Below, in pieces: positions 1 to 11,834 of a stretch of 64,000 nt of DNA (positions are counted from its first letter, which is position 1; each line of letters begins with the position of its first letter). Origin of the DNA: Selaginella tamariscina (Eukaryota; Streptophyta; Lycopodiopsida; Selaginellales; Selaginellaceae); contig PUQB01000025.1 of the NCBI GenBank assembly GCA_003024785.1, positions 992,001 to 1,056,000 of the forward strand. Reading direction: 5' to 3'. The notes under the pieces were generated by a model, which ran no database searches, was not told the origin of the DNA, and saw nothing but the letters and a program-made list of their open reading frames with translations. The translations under genes were made by a program, and so were the position numbers.

Positions 1-240
1 CCATTGAACTTTTTTAACATGCTGATCTTCGGCTCCGAAGAAAAGTTTGATGGGGAGAAAACCATCGATGCTTGAGAGAGAGCCTGTGCAACAGCCTTGG
101 AGGATGCATCACAACTGCATGCGCCGCGTTGGTGGAACCTTGCAAATCTGTGACCACTTGGCGCAAAGTGGCCAGCTCATGAAGCAACATTTGGTGTTCA
201 GGTTGAAAGTGTTCAAAATCAGCCATGATCTATAAAAGGA
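1..240 (-). pseudogene. Ty3/gypsy gag, N-terminal fragment cut by the window edge
   Basis: The minus strand starts at about 226 with the same Gag N-terminus as the complete element further right (MADFE.FQ.EHQMLLHELA, then TLRQVVTDLQGSTNAAH). The match breaks after about 35 residues through a frameshift. Gag is the structural protein that packages retrotransposon RNA. Only the first part is in the window; the rest of the element lies to the left. The downstream LTR at 341-938 belongs to it. The frameshift and truncation make a working protein unlikely. Confidence 0.75.
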
Positions 241-340
241 AAAATAAAAAAGAGGAAAACGAAGGAGAAAAACCAAGGAGGAAAAAAAAAAAAAAAAGTA
301 ACTAGGAATCGGAGAGCTATGAAAGTAGTTATTATTAAAC

Positions 341-938
341 TGTCAAGCCACAATCTAGGAACCAAGAAGAGAGCAGGGTTCCAAGAACAAGAAGGCTTGA
401 CTTAAGAGCAAGACAGAAAGTAGGAACTCAGGAGCAAGACAAGGCGCAGGACAGGATCCAAGAGCAAGACAGGAACAGGATAGGATTCAGGAGCAAGACA
501 GGAGCAGGACAGGAAGGTGCAGGACAGGATCTAGGAGCAAAACAGGAACAGGAGGCAAGAAGCAAGACACGAACAAGACAAGAACAAGAATGATCGTAGA
601 ATGACTAGTGTTGATAGTAACTGATTGTACAACAATTAGGTCGGAGCTTTTATGTTCACAACTCCAAGAGTTAATCTAGGCATGAGTGCTAAAAGTGGTT
701 GCATGCATCTAAAAATGGCAATAAGCATGCAGAGGCTAAAACGAGTCCACATGTCCCTTATCCTCTAGGCATATCCTGTGATATATCCTATAGGAATATC
801 CTCTAGGAATATCTTGTAGGCATATCCTTTAAGAATATCCTGTAGGTATATCTTGTAGGAATATCCTACATGCATATCCTGTATCCCGTATCCTGTATCC
901 TGTATCCGAAATCCTGTATCCTGTATCGGGTCTTGACA
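341..938 (-). repeat. 5' LTR of a truncated minus-strand Ty3/gypsy element
   Basis: The block starts TGTCAAGCC and ends TCTTGACA, the same TG...CA termini as the other LTRs in the window. It holds an A/G-rich segment (AGGAGCAAGACAGGA units), then a promoter-like stretch with GCTTTTATG. It ends with a minisatellite of about 11-13 bp units (TATCCTGTAGGAA/CATATCC). It is longer than the 405-bp LTR at 32950-33354, mostly through extra minisatellite units. Confidence 0.8.
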
Positions 939-2135
939 TTTGAGATGTTCTACATGTTTGTCTTCTTTTATACACTATGTGTTCATTATCACATGTTTTG
1001 TCCATTTTGTTGCAAACCCATGTTCAAAAGCTTCTTGATTAACATTAAAAACATTTATTTGTCTCATCTTTGAACTACTCGTTGGTGTATTGAATCTCTT
1101 AGACATTAAATTAATGATTGTTGGTTCTTGTTGCACTAACTTGTTATCTTTAAAATCCTTCTGCCGGGTGCTTTATAGAAGTACCTTTGCAAAATCATCA
1201 CAATAAGCATTATAAAAACTATTGTGAGACTTATAAACTTTTGTAGCTAATCAATTGTTATGTTTTAATCAATTGTTGTGTTTTAATTTTAAATAATTTA
1301 TTTTTGAGGGCTAAGCAACTTCCATGAGCATTTTTCCTATATATATTCAATAAATCTTAGAGAATATTGTGATTAAATTAAAAATTGTTATTTACTTATA
1401 ATTGACACCTTACTAAGTTGATAAATATCCATGGTGATTGGATTGAACAACCAATTATTGTTCAAACTTTGAGAATAAGAAAGGAACAAATTATTAAAAA
1501 GAAACATGTGGTACATATGACTCTAGAGATAGAGGGTATCGTTGCCCGAATAGCAAACAAGTCTTAAAGGCATCGTACAAGAGGGAAAAAGAAAAAATAG
1601 AAGGGATAGGAACAACAAACAAAAACCAAGAGGAAGAGGGTTGAGGGATTAGGTAAGTAATTGATTATGTCAATTCAAATAACAATGAAAACATAAGTAG
1701 AAATAGTAAATAGGGCCTACATAGAACGACACATGGACATGTTGAAGATTATTATGAAATAGTGCAATTAGACATGAAATACATACATCTATTATAAGAA
1801 AGTTAGAAATTATGATGCACACTTAGTTTTGACTAGGATACCAACAAAGTTCTCATATGGGAAGAGAATGACATAGTAAAGGCTTGGAAAAGATATAGTA
1901 CAAACGTAGTTCAAAGTTTGGTGAGTTTGTTAGCAAAAAATGTGGATGATAATAGATAGATATGCATGTTCACTCAACAAACAAGGCTAAGGAAGTGACC
2001 TTTAAGTTGAGAGAATGTGAATTGAAAAGAGTAAGAAATTACATTATTGTATTAGGTTCAAAAGATGATAACTTTTGGACAACACTAAAATGATAAAGGT
2101 AATCAACATAGTCATATTTATAATTCATTATTTAT
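939..2135. other. Intergenic, no gene recognised
   Basis: This AT-rich stretch lies between the left-edge LTR and P450 copy A. I saw no long open frame, no retroelement domain and no repeat shared with the rest of the window. Confidence 0.5.
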
Positions 2136-2171
2136 ATAACTGAAGTAAATTACATTCATAAAGTATAAATG

Positions 2172-3732
2172 CTAATTACATATTAAATATGTTCCAGGCC
2201 TGAGTGAAGCATTAAGAACCAAGTCTGGCGTACGCTTAAGCATAATGCCACGTTTGTTTTCTTCCATATCAATTTCCCCAGGGACACTCCAATCAAATAT
2301 CTGCAGCAAGCTGGCCAAGACAAGCGGTATAGTTCGCATTGCCAGAGGGTACCCGGGACAAATTCTTCTGCCGGACGAGAAGGGAATAGACTGGAAATGC
2401 TGCCCAGTTACTTTAATATTTGTTCCTAGAAAACGTTCTGGTCGAAACACATGTGGTTCACACCAGTAAGCTTCGTCCCGTCCTATTGCCCATATATTTA
2501 CCAACACCTTACACCCTGCAGGGATTCTATACCCTGCCAACTTCACCTCATTCGGATTGTAATGAGGAACGGCAAGAGGTATAGCTGGATGCATACGCAA
2601 AGTTTCCTTCACCACAGCTTGAAAGTATTGAAGACTCTGAAGGTCGCTCTCTTCCACCACGCGCGCCCTGCCTACCACATTATCAATCTCTTCTTGAGCC
2701 TTCTGCATCGCCTCGCTGTTGGATACTATCTCTGCCATTGCCCAATCAAGCATTATTCTTGTTGTATCCAGTCCAGCAGCAATCATATCCTGCACATTGA
2801 AGCTTAAGCTAGTTATGTGCATTTGTGTAACAGGGGCTGTTACTTATAACTTACCATGACCAAAGCAATGATGGAGATGTCTGGGAGCTGATCGTGCTCA
2901 TCAAGGGATATAAGGACATCGATGAAGTCACGAACAATGAATCCATCTCCAGCTTGATTTTTCCGCTCCTTGTGTTCTTGTATCTCCTTCTCAACGATGC
3001 CTTTCAAGGAGGGAACAAAGCTATTCATTCTCTTATATATTCCATGCAAGTCAAACTTATCGAGTGCAGGAATTATTTCCCCAATGTTCACTGTCCGGTT
3101 TTGTTCCCCATGGAGTTGATTAGCTCTGCTACCCTTAGCCCTTTCTTGCTGAAAAGGGTGAGACAAAGTGAGTTAGAGACGAATTGCTCAAACAAATGGG
3201 TGAGATTAACTCTTTTGTGATCCTTTGCAAGGTGAAATATAGATTCTATCGCGGTTCGAAGCTCAGAGTTGCGGAAAACAGCACTTGAATTGAGCATGTT
3301 GTTATTGAAGAGATGCATGCTTGTTATTCTTCGCATTCTCCTCCACTCTCTTCCAGGTGGGGAAAATACCAAATTCTTGTATCCAAAGCTGAATATCTTA
3401 AAAAACTCCATATGCGGACGGTGTGCGAAATCCTGATCATGGATTTTCAACACTTGCTCAGCCATTTCGGAATTGTTCACTATGAGAAATGGAACCATAC
3501 CAATTTTCACATACAAAATTGGTCCATACCTCTTGCTTAGATTTGCAAAGTGTTTATGTAATGGCATCTGGAGTGAAAACAATGAGCCAACGATTGGCCA
3601 TGGCAAGGGGCCTGGAGGTAACGATGACGTGTTGAAGCATGTGACGATGACTGCCGAACTAATATATTCCGTGTTGAGATTCCGTGTTGAGTCCCTCCAA
3701 AAAGAAGGCTCATGGCTAGTATGAAATTTCAT
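2172..3732 (-). pseudogene. Cytochrome P450 copy A (A-type, CYP71-clan-like), damaged
   Basis: Heme-thiolate monooxygenase, normally anchored in the endoplasmic reticulum. Exon 1 runs from about 3690 down to 2855 and exon 2 from 2789 to 2172, split by a 65-bp phase-0 intron (2790-2854, GTAAGT...TGCAG). Exon 1 has the proline hinge PPGPLPWPIVG and the helix C motif WRRMRR. Exon 2 has the helix I oxygen-binding motif AAGLDTTR, the ExxR motif KETLRMHP, FRPERFL and the heme loop [11 protein letters not shown] with its cysteine ligand. Two lesions are visible. The N-terminal membrane anchor and start codon are deleted: about 190 bp present in copies B and C are missing near 3648. One C is also missing near 3107, which shifts the frame in mid exon 1. 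Exon 2 is fully open. The motif pattern is that of plant A-type P450s; I cannot assign a subfamily or substrate. Confidence 0.88.
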
Positions 3733-4801
3733 TTGCAGAGGAATATACTTGATGAGTTAATTAATAATTCATTAACCTCTAAACCTAAGTGCACTAAATA
3801 AGCATGTTTCCTCTACACCTAGGGCTTATCAACATAGTATAGTAGGTAATAACAATCGACGTCCAAAGTAAAAAGGAGTCATAATAAAAATTATGACACA
3901 TTCCCGCCTTTGAAAATGCCAACATCCTCGTTGATGTTCAACTATAAGACTAAATAATATTAGAAAAAATTAACCAAAACTAACATATCACTTTATGCGG
4001 AGTTAACCAAAAGTTCACATAATTTCATTACCCCTGTTGCATTACGCAAAACCAAGTACCTCAGAACTGTCATCTATTGAGCGACTAACTCAACTGCCGA
4101 AGGCACCACATGCGACATGAAGTCACTTGGAGACCTTTTGCACATCTGCAAAGTCTGTCACCCGACGCCACAAACAATGATTAATTTTTTTACTTAATTA
4201 TAATTTATATTGGAGGCCTCTAGTTAGTGTTGTTTGCCGGCCCCTTGGTTAATAAGAAATAAAGACTTGCTTTATTCCTTAATAATAAACGCTGTTGACG
4301 ACACTTGTCGTCTAGCACCCAACAAGTAGTTTGAGTTAATCTCAAATGCTTAACCAAACACCTCCAATTGTTCCACATTTTTACATGTCATAGTATTATA
4401 GCCTCATTTTTCTGTATCCCTCGATGTTTCTCATTACCCCTTTACATAAGGGTCTGCTATTATACCTATCCCTCGTTAGTATATAGTTACACCAGATTAA
4501 GTATGAGACTTTTATTGGAATTAAGCTCTTTTCCGATATTAGAGTATTATTTCCAAAACCATGTTCTTTATAGACATGTCAATTTGGCTAGAGACGATCT
4601 CAGAGGCACATGACTGTACACATGTATACGACAAGAGTTTACCAATTTAAAATTAACCCATTCACTTGATGTGTCATTAACATAACTTCATTTCCAATAG
4701 GAATCAAATTTAATCAAATCTGATCATGATGACTCAGTTATGCTTGAGTCTTTTTACCCACATATCTCATATATTCCACAATCTTTACCCAAGTAGTCAA
4801 C
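3733..4801. repeat. P450 upstream flank, copy A (triplicated)
   Basis: The sequence upstream of P450-A matches about 16380-17370 (upstream of B) and 52980-53970 (upstream of C). Shared landmarks are the 'cctctacacctagggctta' segment and 'ggaggcctctagttagt'. No coding region is seen. It shows that whole gene-plus-promoter segments were duplicated, not processed copies. Confidence 0.7.
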
Positions 4802-6290
4802 TCGGCAAAAGAGCAACGAGCTTAGTCATGAACCCAGAAGCCCTCTTACTACATACTCTACCTTATTTATGTTCCAGCCCATTTATGTAAACATGAAAAC
4901 AGGGGGCCTTTATCACAAAATCTCATTTCTAGAGGAAATATACTTGGTGAGTTATCCATTGACCCCTAAACCTAACCTGTCAAACCTAGGGGTATTTTTT
5001 AATATATCCGACATGCTAAACTCACCGGAACTAATCATTAACCCAACCGGGACACGAAAAACCAAGGTAAGAGTTTTTTAAATGGAAGTGCTAGCTTTGC
5101 CTAGAATTTCTTACAAATACCTAATGACACCCGGTCGGACCATCACTAAATACCCAAGTGTACTAAGCGGGCATGTTTCCTCTACATCTAGGGCTTATTA
5201 ACATAGTACAGTAAGTAACAACAATTAACATCCAAAGTAAAGGGAAGTCATAATAAAAATTATGATAATTATAATCAATTCATAATAACATAAAAAGCAC
5301 TACCATTGTAGATAATAAGCATTTACAAGAATATTCAAGACTAGTTTTTAATATTAGAATATTATTAAAATCAATATATTTGATTTAAGCCTTTTTTAAT
5401 ATATTTAAATTAACAGCTCATCAAAGCAATCGAAACAAGTTTAACTTTCTTTTTTATGAAAATATTCTTTTCTTAAAATATTGCTTCTCTAAACTTAATA
5501 AGCCATCTTGTAATATAATAGAACTTTCTAGAACTAAAATATATTAAAATCAAAAAAAATATTTAGTAAATAAGAATATTCTAGGAATCCATGAAACATG
5601 CTTATTTTTATTTAAGAGTTTTTTATTCAAGAGAACCATAAGAAGTTTAAAAGTTATTATCAGAGTACTTCAATATTGTGCTTTTTATTATTAAAATATT
5701 TGAAATTTAAGTAACTTAAATTCCCTTAAACCCTTATTGATTTAATTAACTTAACATATTTATGTCTTATAAACATAACATGTAAATACTATTATCATTA
5801 TTTACATATGAATGTGGTTAGAATATTGATAATAATAAAATATTAAATTAAAAAATACATTTAATAATTAATATGTATTTTATGTTATACAACAAGTTAT
5901 TGACATTCACCCAATTTGTGCAAGGAAAATAACAAGTATCTACAATATATATAAAAAGTAAATATTTAATATATATTTTGAATGTTTAATTTAAACCTTT
6001 GTTTTTTTGAGATTGAGTATATATAAAGTTACACAAAATAAACCATTTACACACACACACACACACCTAATAAATGACTAGTTTATACATTAGCAATACA
6101 GTATATGTATTCCATGAAAACACCTTTGCATATATTTCTTTCAATCTTACATGCATATATATATAAGTAAATTACATTAATAAAATATAAATGCTAAAAA
6201 CTAGTTAAATATATCTACAAATAAAAAAGAAAATGTAAGAGATGACAAGTTAAAATTTACATAGTAAATTACATTCATAAAGTATAAATG
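4802..6290. repeat. P450 downstream flank, copy B (pair of 35018-36399)
   Basis: From 'ggcaaaagagcaacgagcttag' to the end of P450-B this AT-rich stretch is collinear with 35018-36399, which lies downstream of P450-C and is now cut off from it by element E2. It includes a (CA)n run at 6051-6066. No gene is seen. Confidence 0.7.
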
Positions 6291-6923
6291 CTAATTACAT
6301 ATGAATTCCCATTAAATATGTTCCAGGCCTGAGTGAAGCATTAAGAACCAAGTCTGACGTACGCTTAAGCATCATGTCACGCTTGTTTTCTTCCATATCA
6401 ATTTCCCCAGTGGCACTCCAATCAAATATCTGCAGCAAGCTGGCCAAGACAAGCGGTATAGTTTGCATTGCCAGAGGGTACCGGGACAAATTCTTCTGCC
6501 GGACGAGAAGGGAATAGACTGGAAATGCTGCCCAGTCACTTTAATATTTGTTCCAAGAAAACGTTCTGGTCGAAACACATGTGGTTCACACCAGTAAGCT
6601 TCGTCCCGTCCTATTGCCCATATATTTACCAACACCTTACACCCTGCAGGGATTATATACCCTGCCAACTTCACCTCATTCGGATTGTAATGAGGAACGG
6701 CAAGAGGTATAGCTGGATGCATACGCAAAGTTTCCTTCACCACAGCTTGAATGTATTGAAGACTCTGAAGGTCGCTCTCTTCCACCACGCGCGCCCTGCC
6801 TACCACATTATCAATCTCTTCTTGAGCCTTCTGCATCGCCTCTCTGTTGGATACTATCTCTGCCATTGCCAATCAAGCATTATTCTTGTTGTATCCAGTC
6901 CAGCAGCAATCATATCCTGCACA

Positions 6924-6931
6924 TTGAAGCT
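6924..6931. repeat. Left target-site duplication of the MULE
   Basis: TTGAAGCT at 6924-6931 recurs at 15261-15268. The uninterrupted site in P450-A (near 2793-2805) and P450-C has this word once. It can be read as 9-10 bp with one mismatch or indel, in the 8-11 bp range typical of Mutator-like elements. Confidence 0.85.
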
Positions 6932-7135
6932 GGGTCTCGGCGAAAAGGAGGCTCCGGCTCAGGAGGCTTCATATTATTCTAGTATATTCGCGGATATTCT
7001 AGGGTTATTCTAGCATATTCTAGCATATTCTCAAGAATATTCTAGAATATATAAGTTTTTTTAATATGCCGACTGGTTTAATATACGCCGACTGGCTTAA
7101 TATATGCCCACTGGCTTAATAAGACATTATCCTAA
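6932..7135. repeat. Left terminal inverted repeat and subterminal region of the MULE
   Basis: The outer 36 bp start GGGTCTCGGCG and hold GGAGGCT and CAGGAGGC blocks at the same distances as the inverted right end. Further in are AATATTCT repeats and three GCC(G/C)ACTGG units. The right end shows the same order: GGAGGC blocks, AATATTC repeats, then GCCGAC units. Confidence 0.8.
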
Positions 7136-7147
7136 ACCCTAAACCAT

Positions 7148-10100
7148 TTATCCTTGTAGCACCGGTGGGTCATGAACTCTGTTGCAATTCACCAGCAAAC
7201 GGTGGACCTCCATGTCACTGAGCGATCGCCTTTGTAGAAAATATGTGACTTCCGGGTTCAAGCCAAGCACACGGCTATAGACGAAGTACATGTGTACACA
7301 TGGGCTCCAACTTTTGCTCTTCTGAAATGTAGAACAACTGCATGAAGGATAAGTATTAATAGTCACCTTTGCAGAGTCATTTCCTGCCGACACAACGAAA
7401 GCCTCCTTCCGTCCTCTAGCTGTCACTTCAACATTTCGCACATAACCTAAAAACGTCTTGGCCTTGCGGAAATTCTTCTCTTGTTCCTTAGACATTTTTG
7501 TTGGAGTCCGAACCATACGTCCTTCGAAAGGTGGAATTGTTGTAGATCCAGCTCCACGTGGTGGCGATGGTGTTTTGTCCTTCTGACCCTCATCTACTCT
7601 TCCTGCCATCCCCTGTAAACCTTCCAGAACAAAGCCTGCATCCTGTAGTTCTCTGACCTCCTCACTTGTCAGCTTTGTTTCCTTGAGCACAGGCCAAACC
7701 GTTGGTGGTGTTGGAATATGTGACCGAAGAATTTTGCCGTTTGGCCGCGTGAAACACCCTGAATCTTTTGGGCAGAACCACATCATCTGTTGTACATACT
7801 CCTCATTCCCCAAGGCATCAATGTACATTCGTTTTCCATAGAATCCTGGTGCTGGCACTCTGCTTGGATAACCGATTGGTTTTCCACACAGAGCAGTTCT
7901 TCCTGATTCATCCCCAAACACTTAACCTTACTGAATGCTCTGATTCGTCTGATGGCCCACTCTGTTTGAGCAATCTCTCTCTCCGAAACCTCTTCGAACC
8001 TTAACCTCTTTCTCCTGTTGTTTTGGACCACCCGCTCTGTGTACTCTACATCATGTCTGTGTGAACGTCGAGCATCAGACTGTTCTGTTCCTGTGACTGT
8101 TCTCCTAACAGTTTGCACTCGAACGTTAGTGGTACACGTGAACTCCGGGCTGGTCAAGTGTTCCTCGCCTTCCACCAGATTAATAATTGTTGATGGAGAT
8201 ACTTTTCCCCTCAGAGAGTTTGCGTTGCACTCGTTTCAACAGAGTTTCCTTCGAAGGCCCTGACCCTGTATACCTCCCTTCTATTGCCGCTTTCACCTTC
8301 GCACTCTGCATAACTGCATCGGTGAGGTCTAACATTGTCGCCTCCAGCAGTGGTACTCTTTTGGCCAATCTTGCTCTTCTTGCTCTAGCGTGAATCACTT
8401 CAGCATTGTTTGTAGTTGGAACGCTCGCGAGTCCTTCTTCTGTCATGTCTCCCAGTTCCGCCATGGAGATGTGGTCCTCATGCCTGATCCACCAAGACAG
8501 CCATGTCTTCAAAGCTCGAATGTTTGACGCTCGTCCTTCCCAAAAAGACTCGAGAATTGCCAGTTGTTCTTTCTTAGATTGTTCATTCAGTGCTGCAGGC
8601 CAGGCACGAGCAAGCTTCATGTGTTCTTCGCGATGTTCTTCTGCGATCCATTTCTTTGTCACCTGACGCACGGATTGCATAAAGTGAAACAGACAGCTTC
8701 TTTCCCTCCCTTTCATCTTTGCTCCGTTGTTGAATACTTGGCGCAAGGCTATCCATATCGCTCCAGCCTCATCCGACATGAAACCAGCAAAGTTGACATT
8801 CTCCAAACCCTGCTTTTTACAAACCTCTAGCATTGTGTTCAAGAACTTCAGCACTGCAACATTATCTTCGCGGCACATATCTGCGTAAGCTATAGTCACC
8901 ATGGATCTGACACTGCAAGAGAGCGTTAGATAACGAAGATTAGAAAGTGTTATGAAGAGTTTTACAACTTACAATGGGTCATAAAGGTGTATTCCAATTG
9001 TCGCCCAGTCTGGTATGCGGTGCGTGTGGTCCAGAACAACCCATTGATCATGAAGGTCTCCTCCACTTTGACACCTTCTGATGTACTCAACTCCTGAACC
9101 CGGTCCCTCAACTGTCATTTTGAAGATCAGAGGCTGCTCCTCAGCACCATGCAGTTCCATCCCTGGAACATGTATGACATGAATGAAAGGTATTGGCAGC
9201 TTTGTCTTCAGCTCTAGAAGACCCTCGTAACCCTCTCTAAAGTGTGTCTCTTCTGTCTTGATTGTGTAATCCAGTCCCGAGTCCTAAAGAAAAGGTCACG
9301 TCAGTGTGTAGAGATCTAAAAAAAATACCTTCGATGGTTTGTTAGAGGTTCAAGTTTTGAGAGTAAACCAGTGTACGAGACTTCTCCTTCTTCCTTGAAA
9401 AGTTCTTCAAAGATGAGCTCACGCGCGGCTTGAAACTCAATCACTCGTTGATTGGTTTGCGGACTGCTCTTTACCACGTTGCTGACACTAGATCTGGCTC
9501 GCTGAACGTTTGAAGCTGACATTGAGGGGCTGACTGGATGCTGATGAACACCTCTGTGAATGAACAACCTTGTAAAAGAAATCGTCTGGCAGAATGTAGT
9601 ACACATAAGCCGGACAAGTGTGCACCAGCAATGGCTCCTCTCCACAATGCTTACATTTTATGCCTATTACTTTGCCTGTCTCAGTTGTCTTTGCCTTCTC
9701 CACAGCACCCTTGAAGTGACATTCATTTGCTTTCTTCTCAAAAGCCAAGTAGGGGCAAGTAGGATTGATGCATTGGAGATGTCCGACACATGAACTTCGA
9801 CTGACTCGCGCCGGAACATGCCAGTGTGTTGTGCTCGGGTGTGTCCAATGGTAGCAGCCATCCTTGCGATTCATCCCCGAGTACTTCTCTATGCTTTCTG
9901 TCTTAGGGGGAAGTTCAAAAATGACATTTCCATTGTATATGCGGTAGTTCAGAGACTCGTTTAACTTCAGACGAACCAATGAGATCCTTCCCTATCCTAC
10001 ATTTGTCTGCTCTTAGAAGACACACCATCATGGATTCCTCACGCTCCTCTGTCCGCAACCTGAACAACGGGCCCTTTGCGGGCACAATGTGTAAAAGACA

Positions 10101-10237
10101 AACTGGTTTGATGCATTGCCTTCTGGTAACAACTCCACATCTTCTCCAGAACTCGCAGAAACTGACATCAATTGAACCACATGTATACTGAACCAACAAG
10201 GAATGTTGAAAGCAATGTGAAGATCATGTTCAAACAC
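7148..10237 (-). pseudogene. MULE transposase with SWIM zinc finger, several frameshifts
   Basis: Read on minus, the N-terminal part (about 9979-9560) is cysteine/histidine-rich (HWTH, CINPTC, KCKHCGEE), a likely DNA-binding zinc module. After an intron at about 9327-9283 (GTATTT...TTTAG) comes the first catalytic region, WVVLDHTHRI (about 9045). A second intron follows at about 8965-8912. The next exon has GFMSDEAGAIW, CLFHFMQSV and TTNNAE, which fit the D...D...C/H...E pattern of the MULE domain. Near the C-terminus (about 7390-7270) CSCS...CVHMYFV is a SWIM zinc finger. Frame changes near 9985, 9565, 8205 and 7918 break the reading; several are in homopolymers. The first start is uncertain. 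The gene lies divergent to the methyltransferase gene and would mobilise the element if intact. Confidence 0.82.
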
Positions 10238-10794
10238 AAAAGCATTTCCATCTTCATCGACTGGGAAATCTTTGTCAATGCCTTCATAGGTAACTCTGGC
10301 TATGACAACACAAGGAGAAAGCTTGATGGTTTAGGAAAGCAAAGCAAAAGATTAAACACACTTTCTCTTACCAAAAAAAAATTACAATCGTTAACAATAA
10401 ACGTGAATACACATTTGTATATAATTAATTCTATGCTGCCCAGTTCACAGTTCTTAATGATGTCCTCTCTAGTATCACCGATTTAATTTAATTTCTACCT
10501 TTTATGATTTGAAATATCTTCACATTTACCAATTATTCACATATTTTAAAATAAACCCTAAATATTAATGTCACATTTATTCCGTAGGGTTCACTGTTTC
10601 ATTGCAGCTAGGGTTTTTTGGTAGATAGGGTTTACTGTTTCCATTGCGGCTAGGGTTCTTTCAATCTCAGATCTGTTTCCACTGCGGTAGATCCAGAGGG
10701 TTTCTTTAATCTCAGATCTCAGAGTTACGGTTTCCACTGCGGCGCCATCCATTTCGACTCGATTCGTGCAGCGCCCAAGTATAACAATGGAGAT
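10238..10794. promoter_or_regulatory. Divergent intergenic region with telo-box-like repeats
   Basis: Between the two MULE genes there is an AT-rich half, then a repeated block at about 10580-10745. There AGGGTT...CTGTTTCCATTGCGGC and 'aatctcagatct' recur in degenerate tandem form. TAGGGTTT words resemble plant telo-boxes, which are common near transcription starts. I infer that it drives both transcripts. No clear TATA element was assigned. Confidence 0.45.
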
Positions 10795-11765
10795 TTCTGT
10801 GCCGATTTAGATTCTCGGCACCATCCTGCTCAGCCGGCGGCCACAAGGTATGTGTAATTTCTGTATTTTATGATTTGCTGCTCAAAGTATTTCTTTTCCA
10901 GAGATATAGGGTCTTCTTATTTGTGCCGACTAAGAGCAACGGCACCATCCTGGTTCAGTCGGCAAACACAAGGTATCGTCGATTTATTTATTTTTTCCTT
11001 GCGGCTCAAGTATACGTGTCACAATGTTTTTTTTTCAGAGTTAATGGGTCTTTCCATTTGTGCCGACTGAGAGTGACGGCACCATCCTGGTTCAGTCGGC
11101 AAAAACAAGGTATTTTCGATTTGTTTTTTTTTTGCTTTCTGGCTCAAGTATTCGTATCACAAGGTTTTTATTTTCAGAGTTAATGGGTCTTCCCATTTGT
11201 GCCGACTGAGAGTGACGGCACCATCCTAGTTCAGTCGGCAGCCACAAGGTATGTTCGATATTTATTTTTTGCTTTCTGGATCATGTATTCGTATCACATT
11301 GTTTTTTTCAGAGTTAATGTGTCTTCTCATTTGTGCCGACTGAGAGTGACGGCACCATCCTTCTTCAGTCGGCAGCCACAAGGTATTTTGAATTTGTTTA
11401 TATTTGCTCTGCGGCTCAAGTATCCGTATAACAATGTTTTTTTTTTTCAGAGTTATAGTGTCTTCCCATTTGTGCCGACTGAGAGTGACGGCACCATCCT
11501 TCTTCAGTCGGCAGCCACAAGGTATTTTGAATTAGTTTTTTTTTTCTTTGTGTCTCAAGTTTCTTTTTAAAACAGTTAATGGGTCTTCCCATTTGTGCCG
11601 TCTGAGAGGGACGGCACCATCCTATCTCAGTCGGCACCATTATCTCTTCTGTGCCGTCTGACAGAGTCGGCACAAACTATCTCAGTCGGCAGGTTTTTTC
11701 TTCTACATCTCTGCGACTGAGAGGGTCGGCAGCATCTAGCTTGAGTCGGCAGCCACAAGGTTAGT
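10795..11765 (+). repeat. Tandem hairpin array, probably repeated noncoding leader exons
   Basis: About six to seven units of 120-140 bp. Each core is GTGCCGACTGAGAGTGACGG, then CACCATCC and TTCAGTCGGC, so GCCGACTGA and TCAGTCGGC form a stem. Upstream of most cores is a pyrimidine tract ending in CAG followed by AGTTAATG. Downstream is CACAAG followed by GTAT. Each unit thus looks like an exon with a 3' and a 5' splice site. The last unit (11590-11765) is expanded with extra GCCG(A/T)CTGA arms. The methyltransferase start codon at 11835 follows after one more acceptor (TTTCCAG at 11818-11824). Confidence 0.75.
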
Positions 11766-11834
11766 CATCTTTGTTTGTTTTTTATTTTGACTCCTCATCA
11801 ATTGACTTGTGTGTTTACTTTCCAGAGTTCCCAA

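Noticed and set aside
2172..2822. P450 exon 2 of copy A as a complete small gene
   Set aside because: It starts inside the intron; the conserved acceptor and the exon 1 homology show that it is the second half of a two-exon P450.
11416..11673. Minus-strand open frame across the hairpin array with 'PTESDGT/SQTAQMG' repeats
   Set aside because: It only reflects the tandem hairpin units and contains the presumed splice tracts.
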